From the NCBI GenBank assembly GCA_030762175.1, contig CM060831.1:26402001-26466000 (forward strand): a stretch of 64,000 bases of DNA, written 5' to 3'. Positions 58,461 through 64,000 of this stretch are shown piece by piece (position 1 is the first letter of the stretch; every line of letters starts with the position of its first letter). Under the pieces are notes generated by a model, which saw only the letters and a list, made by a program, of their open reading frames with translations, did no database searches and was not told the origin of the DNA. The DNA comes from Metallyticus violacea. Its lineage: Eukaryota > Arthropoda > Insecta > Mantodea > Metallyticidae. The translations under genes were made by a program, and so were the position numbers.

Positions 58461-59193
58461 GTACAAGGGATGTTCAATTAAAAGTAATAATTCTTATATA
58501 GGCATAATTTCTCGCGCTAAAATTAAATTTTATAATATTTTGTTAGCTTAATATGTAATATACTCATAGTACTAGTTTCATTGTATTCACTTCCGGTTCC
58601 TGCCTTGAGAGGTGTACAAATTGAGACATGTTCAATTCCGCCTACAGCAAAATGGAGGTGACAGACGACGAAAAATATGCTGCTCTAAAATTCTTATTTC
58701 GTCCGAAGGCTTACGGGGAGTTTGTTTTTTCCCTATAACACTGTTCGAAACTGGTTTAAAATGTTAAAAGAGGAGAGGCAATCAGTTTCAAAGGAAGATG
58801 GATCCGGCGCCCCAGCCTGTGCTCTAACGGAAGAAAACTTTCAGAAATTCTGAAAATTTCGCTGCGTCCACTCACATGTTGAGTGAAAAGTTGCACATGT
58901 CCATTTCAAAACTGCTGAAGAGGACATTGGCGTGTAGGTTTGCATGCAGTTGAACATGAAGTTACAAGAAGATGCGGAGTTCCTTTCAAAGGTTGTAACT
59001 ACTGATGAAACTTTGGTTCATTATTTGCATCCTGAATGCACGATTTAATGTTGCGTTACTTACCGCGAATCCTGCTCATACTGAGTCATCTGAAGATTTA
59101 ATATCTGTGGGCACAGCAATAATTATAGTACCTGTTCTCGAATTTAAAATATTTGATTGAATATAGTTGTTCATTGTTTTATAAATGGCATTC

Positions 59194-59469
59194 CATGGGT
59201 GGCCGAAGTCGTTAAGGCGCGGACTCCTGAGCGGGAGGTCTGCGATTGGATTCCCACTAGCACCGTCCTTCCTGCATTTATCCCCCCAGGTTTTCCTCAG
59301 TCCTCATTAATAACAAATGCCGGGGAGGTACCTTAAACTTGGCTCCAGAAAGCTTCCTTCCTTAAAAAAAAATCATTTTCCAATATATCATTCCATCTCA
59401 TGTATCATCAAAGCCCACCGCCTGTGGTGCCTCAGTAGTAAAAATGGGCGTTAAGTACTATTTAAAAAA
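59194..59469 (+). mobile_element. SINE-B nested in the mariner relic
   Basis: The full-length order is present: head GGTGGCCGAAGTCGTTAAGG, body CCAGGTTTTCCTCAGTCCTC, tail GTAAAAATGGGCGTTAAGTA. B box is damaged (GATTGGATTCCC). No clean target duplication. Confidence 0.88.
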
Positions 59470-59577
59470 ATCCTGAAGTTAAACAGCAAAGCTCTGAGTG
59501 GCCACCGATGCCAAAATAGGCAATATTGGTTCCTTCTGCTGAGAAACTTATGTTCATCTCATTTTTCGACATTCATG

Positions 59578-59894
59578 ACTTACAAGCTTTATTTATTTAT
59601 TTATTTATGGACGCTCTTTAACATCTCAGGTCATCAGCGTCCCATTCAACTCAGGGCGTGAAACGGCGGACAAATTTTGCTCAGAGGCCTCTCTTTCAGG
59701 CTTGAGGTTCTTTTTCGTGCCGTAAATGTACGACACGGGACCCACAGCTTTACTTCCCTTCCGAAGGAAGCCATACTTAGGATTTTTACGCCCAAAAAAA
59801 ACCATCGGTCCTGGCCGGATTCGAACCCGCGATCTTGGGCATAAGAGGTAAGTATGGTGACCACTACACCACCAGGACCGACACTTACAAGCTT
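59578..59894 (-). mobile_element. SINE-A with 12-bp target duplication, intact cloverleaf head
   Basis: The insert 59590-59882 lies between perfect ACTTACAAGCTT copies at 59578-59589 and 59883-59894. It is the best-preserved copy: head GGTCCTGGTGGTGTAGTGGT with GGGTTCGAATCCGGCC and a complementary CCAGGACC arm, and the hairpin tail AGCGTCC / GGACGCT. It appears to be among the youngest SINE-A insertions here. Confidence 0.95.
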
Positions 59895-60290
59895 GTCGCA
59901 TCTGCACACACTACAGAGATGTCCTGAAAACTCTGCAAGGCCACATCACATACTTGTACAACTGTCGTGCCACAATAACGCATGGCCGCACATCGCAAAT
60001 GTGTTTCTGAATATCTCACAAAAATCACCGTGAGGTGTGTCTGTTGCTCACCTCCCTATAGTCCACATTTATTTAGCTCTGTATGACTTTTTCCTTTATC
60101 CGAATTGAAGAGACGCCTTCGTGAAAGGCATTTTCGATCATCCGAAGCAGTGATGAAGTCTGTGGAGGCGATTCTGAAGGACCTGTCAAAGAAGGTTTTC
60201 TTTAAATTCCCAAAACTAAGATTATTTAAATAAGTCCTTTAATAAATAAACGATTCCAATTAAGTAAATACTAGCTTTTAGATTTTCTAA

Positions 60291-60661
60291 AGAAGCCTTT
60301 CTTTATTCAGCATGACGAGTTAGGGACTGCTGATTACAAAAATTGAGAATGCTTTATTCTCTATAATGGAGCTGAAGAGAGAAACATTAAAACCACCTGA
60401 CATTATCGCTTTGGATTGAGCAAGTATCCCCAAATAAACGTGACAGCTTGACCCAAGGGCCCTCATTAACCAAGTCACGGATGTGAGGTTAGCGTTTCGC
60501 AAGGCAGCTAATTCCCTAATCGTGGGAGGCACGCTTCATTCGTGTGCTAATAATTTCCGTTCCCTTAGGCTTTAAAAGAAACACAGCAAAGGAAAATGTA
60601 TTAAGAAGTAGCATATGGAGACAGAAGGAAGAGAAACTAGAGCAAAACGAAGAGACTTAGT
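60291..60661. other. Unassigned short interval
   Basis: Nothing recognised. Confidence 0.4.
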
Positions 60662-61148
60662 AATCCTTCCCGAGGCATCGAGCGGGGTGGCTCAGACGAT
60701 AGCGTATTCTGGAGGTTCCGAGTTCAAATCTCTTCCGTTTTCGTGGTCTCCCCTTATGTCGCTTAGACGAAGCAACATGAATTTCCTATTTGCTATTTCA
60801 TATTATTTCATTCCGTTGGTTCCGTTACAGGTCGAACACTTCACGGTGAGGTGGGCTGGTGCGATGTGACGGTGGCTTGTGCTTTGTAAAGGCTTCTGCC
60901 CTGGCGTCTGGTATGGCAGCGGAATTTCGGAAGGACTTGAACTCCTTGGAGGAGTTCCGTCGGCGTTGGGATGTTGCGCGCCATCGTTGTTAGGGATCTC
61001 GTATAGTTCCATGCTTCACCGCCTGGTGCTCATTGCATCCCTTCCTCCTGAAGGTTTCCCCATTGGCGCAGGCACAAACGGCCAACCATGAGCTAGGCTT
61101 AAATACCAAAGTATCTTCCTCGCCCCAAACAAACCAATTCAATCCTTC
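60662..61148 (+). mobile_element. SINE-C, full length with 8-bp target duplication
   Basis: The insert 60670-61140 (471 bp) is flanked by AATCCTTC at 60662-60669 and 61141-61148. Head GGGTGGCTCAGACGATAGCG with B box GAGTTCAAATCTC; body GATGTGACGGTGGCTTGTGC and TCTGCCCTGGCGTCTGGTAT; tail ACAAACGGCCAACCATGAGC. It is the reference copy for SINE-C in this window. Confidence 0.9.
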
Positions 61149-61489
61149 GGGACACATTAATTTTGAAATGTGACACCGAAAGGTAGAATAAATGTAGAGT
61201 GGGAATAAAATAGGGAGATGGCATGTACACTGTGTGTTAATTATACAAAAAAAATCAAATGTAAAGAATACAAATTTCAAATGTAATGAAAAAGACTAGG
61301 GGGGGGGGGAGAGCATGGTGTTAATTTTGGATAATTACGTCTCGTTCATAGGCTAGCACAGTAGCGGTTAATTTGGGATTGCATAAAGCATTAAGGCAAT
61401 AGATACAGTCATTGGCGTGTGAAGATGTTTGGGGAGGGGAAAGAGGAGACTGTGAGATGTGTGCATAAATTCGATGTAAGGAAATTGCG
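61149..61489. other. Unassigned short interval
   Basis: Nothing recognised; G-run at 61301-61309. Confidence 0.4.
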
Positions 61490-61790
61490 GCCTTTCATCT
61501 CAAGATAACATTCTGGATAAGAAGTGCCCAGCCATCAGAACCGCCCAAGCTGAATATTACACGCTTCCATTCTTCCTTGCAGGTGATGTGTTCCTTATCC
61601 CAGTCTACACGTCTCTGTTTATGGTGAACCATCAGAAGGGTTGCTTCTTCTTTGTCTGACTGGCCTGGACAACGTCGATTTGTGGACATTGACAGTGGAA
61701 CCCACGAGCGAGGTGTCCCAGAGATTATCCACCAGCATTGAGCTTTCTGATCACTGGCCTCTTTTGTCGAGGTATGAGATTTTGAGGTCT
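61490..61790 (-). pseudogene. Tc1-like transposase fragment
   Basis: On the minus strand SPGRPQNLIPRQKRPVIRKL (about 61798-61740) fits the GRP-linker and second helix-turn-helix of Tc1 transposases. HHKQRRVDWDKEHITCKEEW, then KRVIFSLGGSDGWA (61630-61520), fits KHK--RLDWAKEHI-W---EWK-VIFSDE. The DE of the first catalytic site has been lost (IFSLGG). No sequence beyond this site is recognised. Confidence 0.7.
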
Positions 61791-63013
61791 TCCAGGCGAC
61801 TTTTTCGTTCCATAATTATTTCCTACCTACTAAAAGTTATTTATCGTGTATGGTGACCTGTCAAGCCTTCTTTGTAGGCTTTAACATGACTTCGTTCGAA
61901 GCTGGACAATCCTGCCTTCCGACCCATACTTAGTTAATCGTGCACCCTTCACAAACACAACAGACACTCCCAGCTGTAGAACAATGTTTGCATATGAACC
62001 TGGTCTTATCATTTTGCTACAGGGCAATTTTCTGTTTTCCGACCTGTTTGTAACTAGTCCTATGATAAAGGTTCTTATAATTGGATGCACAAATGTTTGG
62101 TTTCATTTTTTCTCTGCACATAACGAGTTGGTCTTATGGTTTTGCAACGCACCTTTGGTATTAGATTTCATAAACTTTCTATGGGACAGAGCAAGGGCAT
62201 GGGAAACTATTTAACCTAACTTACATGTTATGTCAAAATGAGTGTGGAGTAAAATATATATATAAATCAGTTGTGTTAAATTAAAAAAAATGGCATAGGG
62301 TAATACAAGTGATTGACAAATGTGAAATATTCATATACCGAGTATTTAAATAAAATATTCACTTATTTTCACTGGACATAGAGTAAGTCAAAAGCAGCGA
62401 GAAGACTTCTATGAACATACATCTGGAAGCAAACATGTTTTGAGATATAGGCCATGTTGTATTATGGCTTGTTGTCCTCAACTGTCCGGTTAGTAACCTC
62501 TGTAGGTGTCGTACATTGTTACGCATATTTCAGTCCTAAGTTTCACAGAATCACGAGCTCCTGGACCTTGTTTCATAAAACTCAAAGGTGTTTTCATACA
62601 AGTAACAACTTACAAGCTTGTAACGTGCGAGTTGATTACAGTTGAATAAATTACAAGTTACAAATCGCAAATTAGCAAGTGCCTTATGGAAATACTTGTA
62701 AAACGAGCGTAATTTACATAAATTCTTGAGGATTGCAAAGGTATTATAAGTGAGATTTATTTCAGTTTAACATTTTAGCTTAGGTTAAAGCAAAAGAAAT
62801 AGTAGAGATATACAACATTTGTGAGTAAATTCATATCTGTTTTTACAGATCTCAGCAATGTATGTAGTGCTTGTTACACGACTCATTAGTAAATGGCAAA
62901 TGATAAAGGACCCCTAAAACTTTGATTAACTTGGAATTTGTATACAACAAACGTTTCTGAATGTGCAGGTCATCTTAATAGCATAATTCATAAAACAGCA
63001 ATTTTGGACGGAG
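61791..63013. other. Unassigned interval
   Basis: CCTTGTTTCATAAAACTC at 62565 followed by TACAAGTTACAAATCGCA near 62651 resembles one end of a short non-autonomous DNA element, but no second end was found. The 61881-62214 frames are unrecognised. Confidence 0.4.
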
Positions 63014-63318
63014 CACAACTTTCAAGACCGCCACGAGTGGCTGAGGTCGTTAAATCGCGAACTCGTGAGCGGGAGGTCTGGGGTTCGAATCCCGCCAGAG
63101 CTGTCCTCCCTGACTGAGGTTTTTTCCAGGTTTTCCTCAGTCCTCAAAAAAGGCAAATGCCGGGGAGGTACCCTAAACTTAGGCCTGGAACGTTTCCTTC
63201 CATAAAAATAAATCCTTTCCCAATATATCATTTCATTTCATGTATCACCAGTGTCCATCGCCTGTGCTGCCTCTGTAGCAAAACCGGGCGTTAAACACAT
63301 TCATTCACAACTTTCAAG
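63014..63318 (+). mobile_element. SINE-B, full length with 13-bp target duplication
   Basis: The insert 63027-63305 lies between perfect CACAACTTTCAAG copies at 63014-63026 and 63306-63318. Head GAGTGGCTGAGGTCGTTAAA with B box GGGGTTCGAATCCCGCC; the body has the paired TTCCTCAGTCCTC and GGTACCCTAAACTTAGGCCT; tail AAAACCGGGCGTTAAACACA. Confidence 0.95.
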
Positions 63319-64000
63319 TCATTTTACCAACGCTACACTTATGATATCCATATACACTCTGCCAATGTGCGGCTTTGGATAAAACTTATTTTCGTGTTTT
63401 TACTTGTTTGCTGTATTTATTTATCGATTGTTTTTATTATACATCCAATGTCTTTATATAAAACCAGTTACTATGTTAGTTAATAAAGCGTGAACGCTGC
63501 CATAGCATATCCAGCTTTTCACTGATGATTTTTAATTCTTTGTTTATGTAATGGCGATCGTACATGTAAGAAGCTAATTCCATTTTGCTAAATCAGTTGC
63601 TATCAAAATTAAAATAACAAGCCAGAACTGAACGGGAAGCTTATTGAGTATCTTCCGCCGGCAAAGCAAACCGTGCCAGTCCCTCCGGTCACGCTACGGC
63701 TAAGGGAGGAAGGAACACAAAAAAGAACAGGAGGATGCAGAATCAGAACAGGAAGAACTAAGAGGGAAACTAAGTGTAGTTGAAGGGAAGACGTCACAGT
63801 TTCTGCACCAGAAGAGGGAAACAGACTACAGATGTGAATTTAAGAATAAAACATCGAAAGACATAGAAGAGAAATTTATGTTAAGATTTTCCTTTCAGCT
63901 GACGGCCTTGTGTACTTTGTTACGGCAGACTCTGTCCATCGACGAGAACAGGACTTCCAGGTGATTTGATGTTCTCTGTCGACCCTGTATCTCAAAATTT
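63319..64000. other. Unassigned interval to the window end
   Basis: No recognised feature. The minus-strand frame 63609-63797 is low-complexity and unsupported. Confidence 0.4.

Larger units (their letters stand above)
58461..60290 (+). pseudogene. Mariner relic split by two SINEs
   Basis: The left terminus TACAAGGGATGTTCAATTAA resembles mariner ends. MEVTDDEKYAALKFLFRPKA (58652-58711), a broken linker, VVTTDETLVHYLHPE (first catalytic Asp, about 58995-59040), then a SINE-B and a SINE-A. After them come NNARPHIANVFLNISQK (second site about 59975-60025, Asp replaced by Asn), a degraded SPHLF third site, and KRRLRERHFRSSEAVMKSVE to ILKDLSKK (60105-60195). Stops are numerous. A right terminus was not identified. 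Confidence 0.75.

Noticed and set aside
62560..62965. Possible short non-autonomous DNA element beginning CCTTGTTTCATAAAACTC
   Set aside because: Only one end is recognisable; no inverted partner or target duplication.

Overview
The window looks like intergenic or deep intronic DNA from a large, repeat-rich arthropod genome, most likely an insect. The evidence is AT-rich sequence without long open reading frames, many decayed Tc1/mariner-superfamily transposases, and several tRNA-headed SINE families. One SINE family has a 3' tail (GATGACCTGAGATGTTAA inside a hairpin) that resembles, from memory, SINE tails of orthopteroid insects; a polyneopteran origin is therefore a tentative guess. I found no intact host protein-coding gene, no rRNA gene, no intact tRNA gene and no CRISPR array. 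The one host-exon candidate is a 34-nt segment at 26161-26194 with strong splice signals on both sides.

Layout. 0-12 kb: a SINE-C, four relics of DUF4817-type (Tc1/mariner superfamily) transposases, one with 56-bp inverted arms, nested SINEs, and a piece of a multicopy arthropod protein. 12-22 kb: SINE-A copies, a mariner 3' end, a hAT relic split by a SINE-A, then mostly featureless AT-rich DNA. 21-25 kb: an internally deleted transposase relic, an 846-bp mariner with terminal repeats, and a reverse-strand mariner carrying a 26-nt A-run and a tiny 5'-truncated SINE-A. 25-34 kb: SINE-A copies, the candidate exon, copy 1 of an unclassified element built on ~140-bp internal repeats, a SINE-C split by a SINE-A with perfect target duplications, and another mariner. 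34-42 kb: an LTR-like promoter region, a second relic of the multicopy protein, and two reverse-strand mariners. 43-50 kb: SINE fragments, another mariner, a possible piggyBac tail. 50-58 kb: two copies of a Harbinger-like element in opposite orientation, a nearly complete but dead mariner with terminal repeats and TA flanks, a second mariner relic, and copy 2 of the ~140-bp-repeat element. 58-64 kb: a mariner split by two SINEs, a SINE-C with target duplications, a Tc1-like fragment and a SINE-B with target duplications.

How the parts relate. SINE-A, -B and -C need a LINE reverse transcriptase that is not in this window. The DNA transposons carry stop codons, frameshifts and lost catalytic residues, so none is likely to make active enzyme. 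The nesting order (SINEs inside mariners, hAT and Harbinger-like elements; SINE-A inside SINE-C) shows the SINEs moved after these DNA transposons. The least explained parts are the paired ~140-bp-repeat element, the inverted Harbinger-like pair, and the repeated placement of long simple repeats inside transposase relics. Family names rest on motifs recalled from memory; no database search was run.
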